Below, piece after piece: positions 1-6,845 of a stretch of DNA of 13,910 nt (its first letter is position 1; each line of letters opens with the position of its first letter). Source of the DNA: Flavobacteriaceae bacterium UBA2000. Lineage in GTDB: Bacteria; Bacteroidota; Bacteroidia; Flavobacteriales; Flavobacteriaceae. Below the pieces are notes generated by a model, which was not told the DNA's origin, made no database searches, and saw only the letters and a program-made list of their open reading frames with translations. The translations under genes were made by a program, and so were the position numbers. Where the stretch lies: NCBI GenBank assembly GCA_002335345.1, contig DDCS01000066.1, positions 1 to 13,910 on the forward strand, in the 5' to 3' direction.

Positions 1-828
1 TGAGCGGGTTTCATTTGGATTTTTTTTACGCAATCGATGTCTATAAATAAATTGTTTTTTGATTGGTTCCCAAACTGGTGTTGAATAATCCATAAAAGAC
101 ATAGGAAAAGAACCTGATTTAGCATTAAAAATTCTTGGACTGTAGTTATCATCTGGCAACTCAATAAACCCAATGTGTTGTCTAACGGATATGGAATTGG
201 CATCTGGCGAAACAGAAACGATATTTTTACCCTTTGGTTCCCCAATAAAAGTTAATAAGGATTCAAATTCAACATTTTTCGGAAATGCCTTAGTATTTTC
301 AAGCCACAATACATTTCGTGAAGCATCAAGTTTATAGCTTCCTTGTAAATTATCTTTTAATCTTTTAGAAACGTGATGGGCATCACGAAGTAAAAAAGGA
401 GTTAAATCGATGATGTGTTTTTCGTCTTTTATTTCTTTGATCGGGAAACCAAAGATGATTGATTTTGCAAAAGCTTCTTCGATCGATTTTTTTTCAAATT
501 CGTTATCAGAAATTGCTCTAAATTTTTGATTGGGTTGTAATAATAATATCTTATTGCCACTTTTAATAAATTTAACGACTACACCACCCCCTATCTGCCC
601 TCGATCCAAACCAATATCGTTTGACCCCAATCCAGAAGCTAAAAAATGAGTATACAAAAACTCTTTATTTAGTTTGTCTACTTCTAGGTATATTTTGCCT
701 TGGGTAGCTGAATAGTAAAAATTAAAATAACCATTATATAATTTTAAGTCTTTTTTTTCTTCGATAAATTGTGCAGAAAGTGAATGCAGATTAAATAAAA
801 CAACCAAATAGAGTACTACATATTTCAT
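1..828 (-). CDS. DUF5117-type zinc-dependent metalloprotease, N-terminal part (cut by window edge)
   Basis: Reading the minus strand from the ATG at 828 gives 276 codons without a stop up to base 1, so the C-terminal part is outside the window. Residues 1-19 are a signal peptide (hydrophobic, ending Ser-Ala-Gln), so the protein is exported. The mature part carries the landmarks of the large Bacteroidota/proteobacterial DUF5117 metalloprotease family: GYFNFYY near residue 33, a segment reading LASGLGSNDIGLDRGQIGGG near 65-85, LLRDAHHVS near 145, and SVRQHIGFIELPDDNY near 215. The catalytic HExxH helix of this family lies further on and cannot be checked here. The ATG is preceded directly by a run of nine T on the coding strand, with no Shine-Dalgarno. 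By sampling, the gene is about one third GC against roughly 45% in the neighbouring genes. Family assignment is from remembered conservation; substrate is unknown. Confidence 0.82.
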   Translation of the reverse strand, partial: MKYVVLYLVVLFNLHSLSAQFIEEKKDLKLYNGYFNFYYSATQGKIYLEVDKLNKEFLYTHFLASGLGSNDIGLDRGQIGGGVVVKFIKSGNKILLLQPNQKFRAISDNEFEKKSIEEAFAKSIIFGFPIKEIKDEKHIIDLTPFLLRDAHHVSKRLKDNLQGSYKLDASRNVLWLENTKAFPKNVEFESLLTFIGEPKGKNIVSVSPDANSISVRQHIGFIELPDDNYSPRIFNAKSGSFPMSFMDYSTPVWEPIKKQFIYRHRLRKKNPNETRS

Positions 829-871
829 AAAAAAAAATTTTTTTTAAAGCTATAAAAAATATTGGAATTTT

Positions 872-903
872 CTTTTAAGATGAATTGTTAAATTCTATTT
901 TTA
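872..903 (+). promoter_or_regulatory. Candidate promoter of prfB (TTG-N21-TATTTTTA)
   Basis: TTG at 872-874 and TATTTTTA at 896-903 are 21 bases apart, close to the Bacteroidota sigma-A arrangement TTG-N19-TAnnTTTG with one mismatch in the last base. Transcription would start near 907-909, giving a leader of about 37 bases before the prfB ATG. The region is AT-rich, so a chance match is possible. Confidence 0.35.
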
Positions 904-945
904 CGAGGACTTAATAACAAAAAAATACCGATAGTTCGGGACTAT

Positions 946-2053
946 ATGATTACACTTGATCAAATAAAAGATCTTAAGGAGCGCCTGGATGCGTTAAGGA
1001 GGTATCTTTGACGTAGATGGTAAAAAAATTACCATCGCGAACGATGAAGAAAAAACATTTGACCCAAACTTTTGGAACGACGCCAAAGGGGCTGAGGCCT
1101 TTATGAAAGAACTCCGCACCTTGAAGAAGTGGGTTGAGGACTATCAAACCGCCGAACAGGACTTTGAGGAATTAGAAGTTTATTTTGAATTCTTTAAAGA
1201 AGGTGAAGAAACTCAAGAGCAAGTTGATTCAGCCTACCAAAAAGCCTCAAATGCCATAGAACAGCTTGAATTCCGCAACATGTTGAGCAGTGAAGGGGAC
1301 GATCTCAGCGCCGTTTTACAAATCACTGCAGGAGCCGGAGGAACTGAGAGTTGTGATTGGGCCAATATGTTGATGCGGATGTATTTGATGTGGGCGGAAA
1401 AACACGGGTATAAAATTAAAGAGCTGAACTTCCAAGCCGGGGATGTTGCGGGAGTAAAAACAGTTACCCTTGAAATTGAAGGGGATCATGCCTTTGGCTG
1501 GCTTAAGGGGGAAAATGGCGTTCATCGGTTGGTCCGTATTTCACCTTTTGATTCTAATGCGAAGCGCCATACTAGTTTCGTGAGTGTCTATGTTTACCCC
1601 ATGGTGGATGATCGTATTGAAATCGAAATCAATCCTGCCGATATTTCCTGGGATTTTGCCCGCAGCAGCGGCGCGGGAGGGCAAAACGTAAATAAAGTGG
1701 AAACCAAAGCTATTTTGACCCACCACCCCAGTGGTATTGTAATTCATAACAGCGAAACGCGTTCCCAACTTGAAAACCGTGAAAAAGCAATGCAGATGCT
1801 TAAATCGCAACTCTATGAAATTGAGTTGCGCAAACAACAGGCACAGCGCGATGAAATCGAAGCCAATAAAATGGCTATAGAATGGGGCAGCCAAATCCGT
1901 AATTATGTGCTCCATCCTTATAAATTAGTTAAGGATGTCCGAACGCATTATGAATCGGGAAATACCGACGCTATTTTAGACGGTCATATAGACGAATTTC
2001 TCAAAGCATTTTTAATGATGACCGGCCAAAAGGAGGCCAGCAATGAACTTTAA
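946..2053 (+). CDS. prfB: Peptide chain release factor 2, expressed by programmed +1 frameshift
   Basis: RF2 recognises UGA and UAA stop codons in the ribosomal A site and triggers release of the finished protein. The reading frame opens at ATG 946, runs 21 codons to an in-frame TGA at 1009-1011, and continues in the +1 frame from GAC 1010 to TAA 2051-2053, giving 368 residues, near the usual RF2 length (365 in E. coli). A naive call starting at ATG 1103 would lose 52 residues. The UGA-reading tripeptide SPF is at residues 199-201 (1541-1549), within a segment matching RF2 (SPFDSNAKRHTSF). The peptidyl-transferase GGQ is at residues 244-246 (1676-1684) in SGAGGQNVNKVET. SPF rather than PxT separates it from RF1. 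It heads a tightly spaced plus-strand run; the next gene begins 5 or 35 bases downstream depending on start. Confidence 0.97.
996..1012 (+). promoter_or_regulatory. prfB programmed +1 frameshift site (AAGGAGGTATCTTTGAC)
   Basis: The zero frame reads AGG AGG TAT CTT TGA C. The parts match the classical RF2 autoregulatory site: an SD-like AGGAGG (997-1002), three bases of spacing, the slippery CTT codon (1006-1008), and a UGA followed by C (1009-1012), a weak termination context. When RF2 is scarce the ribosome pauses at UGA and slips from CUU to UUU, continuing with GAC (Asp22). High RF2 terminates its own synthesis after 21 residues. Confidence 0.97.
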
Positions 2054-2088
2054 TTAAAATGGAAACATTTAACTTTACCCCTAAATCA

Positions 2089-2958
2089 ATGAAGAACACC
2101 ATGCGTATTTTGAGTCTAATGATCTTGAGTTTATTTTTTGTACAATGCTCAAGTGATGATAATTCCAATAATAATAACAACGACCCAAACGACCCAAACC
2201 CAACTAACCTGCCGAAGCTCGTTGCTTTTGAAGTAGGGCCAAACGGCACAAATGTTCAATATGAATACAACGACAATGACCTGTTAGAGGTATGGACTGA
2301 AACCACCCAGCCCGGTGTCGGCTTTGAGATCACCACGGCTTATAATGATGAGCTCAACCCTAATGTTTGGTATTATGTTGACAGTGACGGGGTTTCTGAT
2401 CAAAAAGGCTTTTTTTACGACTTCCAAGGGCGCGTATTTAGATATCTAGATGCGCAAGATGATGTGACTCTAATCTATGATAATGATACTGTTTTATTTG
2501 AGGGTATTATTGATGAGGTAGCCGATGTAAGCGGTTCAATGACCTTAAACGCGGCCGGAAAAGTCACAAGATTTAATGGCCCAAATCAGTATTTGACCTT
2601 CGACTATGACCCCAGCGGTAACATGATCGCACTGAATCAATACGACAATAACGACAACTTAATAAACAACTACAGTTTTACTTACGACAACAAAAACAAT
2701 CCGTTTTACGGTCAGTTTGATACCTTATATCTGGTGCGCAGTATTGATTTATTTTGGGATTTCAGCACCATAAACTTTACAGGTTTTAGTGGCTATGTCT
2801 ATCCCTACAATCCTAATAATATGACCGCAATATTACGTGATGGCATAACCATGGTGAATTATCTTATCGGTTACGACAATGATGATTATCCTGCGGTGAT
2901 CAGTGAGGCAGTCTCAGGAAATTCTTACCAGTGGGATCTCATTTATATCACAGAGTAA
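2089..2958 (+). CDS. Surface lipoprotein with YD-like repeats, function unknown
   Basis: The protein starts with a type II signal peptide: a short basic n-region, a hydrophobic stretch, and FFVQC with the lipidated cysteine at residue 20, followed by SSDD. Acidic residues right after CSS are typical of the lipoprotein export signal that sends flavobacterial lipoproteins to the outer face of the outer membrane. An Asn/Asp/Pro-rich linker (residues about 24-40) follows. The body has repeated Tyr-Asp and Asp-Asn motifs (YEYNDNDLLEVW, FYDFQGRVFRYLD, FDYDPSGNM, FTYDNKNNPFYG), like degenerate Rhs/YD repeats, as in DUF4595-like Bacteroidota lipoproteins. An upstream ATG at 2059 would add ten residues; I chose 2089 because it puts the signal peptide at the N terminus (289 aa). 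It sits 3 bases before the HAD gene, probably co-transcribed with prfB. No catalytic motif is visible. Confidence 0.8.
   Translation: MKNTMRILSLMILSLFFVQCSSDDNSNNNNNDPNDPNPTNLPKLVAFEVGPNGTNVQYEYNDNDLLEVWTETTQPGVGFEITTAYNDELNPNVWYYVDSDGVSDQKGFFYDFQGRVFRYLDAQDDVTLIYDNDTVLFEGIIDEVADVSGSMTLNAAGKVTRFNGPNQYLTFDYDPSGNMIALNQYDNNDNLINNYSFTYDNKNNPFYGQFDTLYLVRSIDLFWDFSTINFTGFSGYVYPYNPNNMTAILRDGITMVNYLIGYDNDDYPAVISEAVSGNSYQWDLIYITE
2165..2199 (+). repeat. In-frame short tandem repeats in the lipoprotein linker
   Basis: A run of AAT/AAC codons (about 2165-2181) is followed by two perfect copies of GACCCAAAC (2182-2190 and 2191-2199). They encode the Asn-rich and Asp-Pro-Asn linker between the lipid anchor and the folded part. 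The unit lengths are multiples of three, so slippage would change linker length without breaking the frame. Confidence 0.7.
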
Positions 2959-2961
2959 GTC

Positions 2962-3633
2962 ATGAACGCAAAGATCAATACCCTAATATTTGATCTGGGC
3001 GGTGTCTTAATTGACTGGCAACCTGCCTATGTCTTTCTCAAGGAATTTAGAGGCGATTCTGCCAAGATGAATGAATTCCTCAATACGATTTGTGCATGGG
3101 ATTGGAATTTAAATCAAGACGCTGGCTATCCTCTTGAAAAAGCGACAAATGAGCGTATTGCCCTCTATCCAGAATATGAGCGGCTCATTAAAATGTACTA
3201 TGGTCGTTGGGAAGAAATGCTCGGCTTGGCCCATAAGGACACTTTAGCCTTACTTGAATATCTAAGGTTTCAAAGTAATTATCGCTTACTGGCCTTGACC
3301 AACTGGAGCCACGAAACCTTCCCGATTGCTTTAAAAAAGTTCCCCTGGCTTGAGTGGTTTGAGGGGATTGTAGTCAGTGGCGAAGAAGGCCTGCGCAAAC
3401 CCGATCCTGAAATTTATTCACGCTTAATGGATCGTTATTCTGTAAAGGCTCAAGAATCTATATTTATCGATGACAATAGGGAAAATATTCAGGCGGCTCA
3501 AGGGCTAGGATTTTCTGCATTGCACTTCAAAGGCGCGCCAACTTTGGCTCAAGAGTTAATTGACCTGGGTATCCCTTTACCACCGAACCTGATCAACCAA
3601 ATTAATGACCCACTTTTGTCTTTAGATTTATGA
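2962..3633 (+). CDS. HAD-superfamily phosphatase, subfamily IA (YihX-like)
   Basis: This 223-residue protein is a cytoplasmic haloacid-dehalogenase-type hydrolase with all four motifs in order: nucleophile Asp11 in FDLGGVLID, Thr113 in LTNWS, Lys146 in LRKPDPEIY, and the Mg-binding Asp170-Asp171 in IDDN. The usual second Asp of motif I (nucleophile +2) is Gly, as in the YihX-like sugar-phosphate phosphatases (DLGNV), so a phosphatase is likely but acid/base catalysis may differ from DxD members. A helical cap domain lies between motifs I and II (about residues 20-90). The substrate cannot be read from the sequence; small sugar phosphates are a guess by family. ATG 2962 lies 3 bases after the lipoprotein stop, and the stop overlaps the next start as ATGA, so translation of this gene and the ArsC-like gene is probably coupled. 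Confidence 0.88.
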   Translation: MNAKINTLIFDLGGVLIDWQPAYVFLKEFRGDSAKMNEFLNTICAWDWNLNQDAGYPLEKATNERIALYPEYERLIKMYYGRWEEMLGLAHKDTLALLEYLRFQSNYRLLALTNWSHETFPIALKKFPWLEWFEGIVVSGEEGLRKPDPEIYSRLMDRYSVKAQESIFIDDNRENIQAAQGLGFSALHFKGAPTLAQELIDLGIPLPPNLINQINDPLLSLDL

Positions 3634-3971
3634 TCAAAATTTACCATAATCCAAGATGTCGTAAATCTAGAGAAGCCCTTAAATATTTAGAAGATAAGGG
3701 CGCTACTTTTGAGGTTATTCTCTACCTACAAAACCCATTGACTGGGCAAGAGTTAATTGATTTGATTAAGAAGCTCCGCATGCCCCCTATTGATTTAATT
3801 AGGAAAGAAGAAGCTCTGTGGAAGACACAATTCAAGGATAAAAACCTCGGTGACAAAACATTGATCCATCTTATGATTGAAGAACCGCGACTCATGCAAC
3901 GGCCTATCGTCGAATTTCAGGATATGGCAGTTATAGTGCGACCCCTGGCCGTTCTTGAAAATCTCATTTAA
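3630..3971 (+). CDS. ArsC-family thiol reductase (arsenate reductase-like, YfgD-like)
   Basis: A 113-residue thioredoxin-fold protein of the ArsC/Spx family. Cys10 lies in IYHNPRCRKSRE, the position of the catalytic cysteine of glutaredoxin-dependent arsenate reductases. The three arginines that bind arsenate in plasmid R773 ArsC have counterparts: Arg58 (LIRKE), Arg91 (MQRPIV) and Arg104 (IVRPLA). A single Cys rather than a CxxC argues against Spx. The length is about 25 residues shorter than R773 ArsC and fits the chromosomal YfgD-like branch, for which arsenate reduction is often not the proven role. No ars efflux gene or ArsR regulator is nearby. The start overlaps the HAD stop by four bases (ATGA), and the next gene follows after 64 bases. 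Confidence 0.85.
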   Translation: MIKIYHNPRCRKSREALKYLEDKGATFEVILYLQNPLTGQELIDLIKKLRMPPIDLIRKEEALWKTQFKDKNLGDKTLIHLMIEEPRLMQRPIVEFQDMAVIVRPLAVLENLI

Positions 3972-4035
3972 TTTTAACAGAATTTTATGAGCCTGTACCC
4001 TCAAATGGGTCTATCATTGGGCTCAAAATTTGCTT

Positions 4036-6510
4036 ATGAAAAGTTATCTCAACTTGCCCTTGTTACTGATTACTCTGTGGACTTTATCTTCTTTAGGATA
4101 CGGTCAAAACTCAGGACCAATGGTGGTCAAAGGTCAAGTTTTAGATCAACTCGATCAAAGCCCCCTATCCTATGCCAGTGTCGGTATTTTCGATGCCAAT
4201 CAGACCCTTCGATCAGGGGGGATTACTGATGACAATGGTTTTTTTGAATTTGAGCTTTCACAGGGAAAGTTTACCTTACAAATTGATTATATCTCCTACA
4301 AAACACTTAAAAAAAACATTGAGGTGCAGGCTTCTTTAGATCTAGGGATTTTGTTTATGGAGCAAAATCAAGAAGCCCTTGATGAAGTTGTGGTGCGTGC
4401 AGAAAACACTGAAGTACAAATACGTTTGGATAAAAAGATCTATACTATAGGTAAAGATTTAACCACCAGTGGGGCTACGGTTAGTGATGCCTTAAACAAT
4501 GTCCCTTCGGTCACTGTCGATGTCGACGGAAGTATCGCCCTAAGAGGAAACGAAAACGTGCGCATACTGATCAATGGTAAGCCTTCAGCTATCGCAGGTT
4601 TTGGTCAAACTGATGCTTTGCGTCAATTGCCTGCAGAGGCCATTGAACGTGTCGAAGTGATTACTGCGCCCTCTGCGCGCTATGATGCGGAAGGAACCGC
4701 AGGGATATTGAATATTATTCTTCGCAAAGAAAAGACCCGTGGACTCAACGGCTCTATTCAGGCTAACCTAAATGAGCCTTTTGGTTACGGATCAACCCTC
4801 GCGCTGAACTGGCGTACGGATCGTTTTAATCTCTTTTCAACAATTGGTTATCGCCATCGTGAAAGTCCCGGTAATGCGTCCTATAACAATCGATATTTTG
4901 ATCCTGATTTCGCGGCTGCCCGATATACGGAGCGGAGGAATTTTGATCGTTTACGAAAAGGCTTTAATACAAATTTTGGTTTAGAATACTTTTTAACAGA
5001 GTCTTCCTCCATCACGGGTTCAATCTTTTTGCGCACCGGTGATGACAAGGACAAGACCGAAAATCAAGCCAAGGAATGGACCTCGGGTGATACTTTGTTA
5101 AGCCATATTCAGCGCCTACAGAATCAAGACGAAAAAGATCAATCCGTTCAATATTCTTTAAACTACGTCAACGATTTAGACAAAAATGGACAAAAACTTA
5201 CTGCAGATTTGCAGTATGAACAAGAATCTGAAGACCAGTTTAGTCGCATCCTAGAACGCCTTGTTAGTCCTGATCCTCAGGATTTACCAGAAGAGGAGAT
5301 CACTCAAATTGAATCTGTATCAAGACTCCTAGCCCAAGCAGATTACGTTTTACCCTATGGGGATGAACGGCAATTCGAATTAGGATTTCGATACGATCAG
5401 CGAGATCAAACCACAGATTATTTATTACGGGAGCAATCTACCGTTAACGGGCCTTTTGAAATTAACCCAGACCTTTCAAATCGTTTTGATTTTAACCAAA
5501 ATATTTTCGCCCTTTATACCCAGTACGGGGCGAAATTTGGGAAATTTTCTGCCCTTGCAGGACTGCGTTTAGAACATACGGGACTTAAAGGACAAGCCGC
5601 TGGGGTCAATAATCAAGGAAATACTGAGTTACTGAACCTAGACTTTGACAAGGACTTTTTGGGCCTCTTCCCCACCCTTAACCTCGTCTATGAGCTTAAT
5701 GAAAAAAGTAATCTTTCTCTTGGCTACAACCGACGGATCAATCGGCCAAGAAGTTGGTTTATCAATCCCTTTCCATCGCGCTCAAGTGAAACCAATATAT
5801 TTCAAGGAAATCCTGATTTAAATCCTGCCTATGCGAGCACCTTGGATTTGGGGTACATGATTAAAAACAGACAAATCACATTGACCACGTCAATTTATGG
5901 TCAATATGAGACAGAATCTTTTGAGCGCATTCAAGAAGAGACCGGTGAAGTCACGGATAACGGAATTCCTATAATTCGAACCATCCCGATTAATCTATCC
6001 ACCAATCAGCGCATCGGTTTTGAGCTCGGAATCTTATACAATCCAGCAAAATGGTTGCGTTTTAATTCCAGTTTTAACTTTTTCCGTTTTGAAACCCAAG
6101 GGATTTATAACGACATAGATTTTGGGGCCAAAAACACCAGTTGGTTTACCCGCGCTGGGGTGAAAATTAATTTGCCAGGAGAAATTAATACACAGACGAA
6201 TTTATTTTATCGTGGGCCCAATCAAAACGCGCAGACAAAATCCGAGGGGATTGCTTCTGTTGACCTGGCTATGAGCAAAGACCTGTTTAAGGAAAAAATG
6301 ACTCTTTCCTTTAACGTCAATGATTTGCTCAATAGCAGAAAACGCCGCAGCTTTACCCTAACGGATAATTTTGAAAGCGACAGTGTGTTTCAATGGCGTG
6401 TGCGTACTTGGACTTTTGGGGTGTTATACCGATTTAACCAAAAGAAATCTGATCGTGGCAGAAATAACAATCGTGGCGGCGGCTACGACGACGACGGTTT
6501 TGAAGGCTAA
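4036..6510 (+). CDS. Outer-membrane beta-barrel receptor of the TonB-dependent type
   Basis: This 824-residue protein has a signal peptide (residues 1-22, ending GYGQ), a carboxypeptidase-regulatory-like beta-sandwich domain (about 30-115; VKGQVLD, PLSYASVGIF, GGITDDNGFFEF), a short LDEVVV segment, a plug domain (about 130-235; ATVSDALNNVPSVTVD, RILINGKPS, IERVEVITAPSARYD, AGILNIILRK) and a barrel filling the rest (PF14905-like). It probably imports or senses a large ligand across the outer membrane with TonB/ExbBD energy. There is no SusD partner next door, so a glycan-uptake role is not supported. After the last predicted strand (TWTFGVLYRF) comes a 25-residue tail rich in Arg/Asn/Gly then Asp, unlike a classical barrel end. 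ATG 4036 is preferred to the TTG at 4030. The 64-base gap upstream contains AAAATTTG at 4025, a poor promoter match, so co-transcription with the upstream genes is likely. Confidence 0.9.
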   Translation: MKSYLNLPLLLITLWTLSSLGYGQNSGPMVVKGQVLDQLDQSPLSYASVGIFDANQTLRSGGITDDNGFFEFELSQGKFTLQIDYISYKTLKKNIEVQASLDLGILFMEQNQEALDEVVVRAENTEVQIRLDKKIYTIGKDLTTSGATVSDALNNVPSVTVDVDGSIALRGNENVRILINGKPSAIAGFGQTDALRQLPAEAIERVEVITAPSARYDAEGTAGILNIILRKEKTRGLNGSIQANLNEPFGYGSTLALNWRTDRFNLFSTIGYRHRESPGNASYNNRYFDPDFAAARYTERRNFDRLRKGFNTNFGLEYFLTESSSITGSIFLRTGDDKDKTENQAKEWTSGDTLLSHIQRLQNQDEKDQSVQYSLNYVNDLDKNGQKLTADLQYEQESEDQFSRILERLVSPDPQDLPEEEITQIESVSRLLAQADYVLPYGDERQFELGFRYDQRDQTTDYLLREQSTVNGPFEINPDLSNRFDFNQNIFALYTQYGAKFGKFSALAGLRLEHTGLKGQAAGVNNQGNTELLNLDFDKDFLGLFPTLNLVYELNEKSNLSLGYNRRINRPRSWFINPFPSRSSETNIFQGNPDLNPAYASTLDLGYMIKNRQITLTTSIYGQYETESFERIQEETGEVTDNGIPIIRTIPINLSTNQRIGFELGILYNPAKWLRFNSSFNFFRFETQGIYNDIDFGAKNTSWFTRAGVKINLPGEINTQTNLFYRGPNQNAQTKSEGIASVDLAMSKDLFKEKMTLSFNVNDLLNSRKRRSFTLTDNFESDSVFQWRVRTWTFGVLYRFNQKKSDRGRNNNRGGGYDDDGFEG

Positions 6511-6521
6511 TTTTAAATCCT

Positions 6522-6556
6522 AAAAAAGCCCAGTTGCTTCGCAACCGGGCTTTTTT
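6522..6556. terminator. Bidirectional rho-independent terminator
   Basis: AAAAAAGCCC, an A/C mismatch, and GTTGC pair with GCAAC and GGGCTTTTTT across a TTC loop. With six A on the left and six T on the right it can work in both directions, ending the receptor transcript (stop at 6510) and the small membrane-protein transcript from the other strand (stop at 6610). Confidence 0.92.
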
Positions 6557-6588
6557 CATTTGAGAAAAATCCCAAAATATATCTTTTT

Positions 6589-6642
6589 AACTTGAGCCTT
6601 AATTTTGACTTAAGCCTTACTTTGATCTTGAGCGGACTTTTG
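6589..6642 (-). repeat. Three imperfect 18-bp repeats spanning the stop codon of the small membrane protein
   Basis: Read on the minus strand in codon frame, the units are 6642-6625 (CAAAAGTCCGCTCAAGAT), 6624-6607 (CAAAGTAAGGCTTAAGTC) and 6606-6589 (AAAATTAAGGCTCAAGTT). The second and third agree at 14 of 18 bases; the first and second at 10 of 18. The stop TAA (6612-6610) of the gene falls where the other units have the Gln codon CAA. Confidence 0.6.
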
Positions 6643-6783
6643 ACCTTTGAGTTTAAAATGCTCAATAAGCGCACCACCAATCCAATATGGAATGAATGAC
6701 ACAAGAAAAATCATCAACCAAAATCCTATAGTGAGGATGGTTAAAAATGCTAAGAATCCTAAATATTGATCAAAATCGAACAT
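6610..6783 (-). CDS. Small membrane protein, 57 residues, function unknown
   Basis: The frame opens at ATG 6783 and ends at TAA 6612-6610. Residues about 10-42 are strongly hydrophobic (two adjacent segments, FLAFLTILTIGFWLMIFLV and SFIPYWIGGALIEHF), giving one long or two short membrane helices, followed by a Lys/Gln-rich hydrophilic tail. There is no signal peptidase or lipobox site. Support that it is real: a good promoter box (TATATTTG at 6808-6801) ends 17 bases upstream of the ATG, a shared terminator follows at 6556-6522, and it fills a gap between other genes. A GTG at 6801 in the same frame would overlap the promoter box and is less likely. I do not recognise a family. Reading past the stop, the frame continues 17 more residues to a TGA at 6558-6556. 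Confidence 0.65.
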   Translation of the reverse strand: MFDFDQYLGFLAFLTILTIGFWLMIFLVSFIPYWIGGALIEHFKLKGQKSAQDQSKA

Positions 6784-6800
6784 GGGCTTTATTTTGACCA

Positions 6801-6808
6801 CAAATATA
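6801..6808 (-). promoter_or_regulatory. Promoter box TATATTTG for the small membrane protein
   Basis: This is an exact match on the minus strand to the Bacteroidota -7 box TAnnTTTG. Transcription would start near 6797, leaving about 14 bases before ATG 6783. I see no TTG at the usual -33 distance. Confidence 0.55.
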
Positions 6809-6845
6809 AAATGAAATTTTGATTATTCCATGAGTGCGCCCCGAA

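Noticed and set aside
1541..1915. 124-codon open frame on the minus strand inside prfB
   Set aside because: It lies wholly within the strongly conserved RF2 catalytic region on the other strand, has no recognisable domain and no promoter box; it is a shadow of prfB codon usage.
3987..4229. 80-codon plus-strand frame beginning MSLYPQMG
   Set aside because: It overlaps the signal peptide and first domain of the outer-membrane receptor in another frame, and its translation is Arg/Ser-rich without family features.
6513..6704. Minus-strand 63-codon frame overlapping the small membrane protein
   Set aside because: It runs through the terminator hairpin, its Lys/Leu/Ser-rich repeats come from the 18-bp DNA repeats in another frame, and the competing frame from 6783 has a promoter box and sensible membrane segments.
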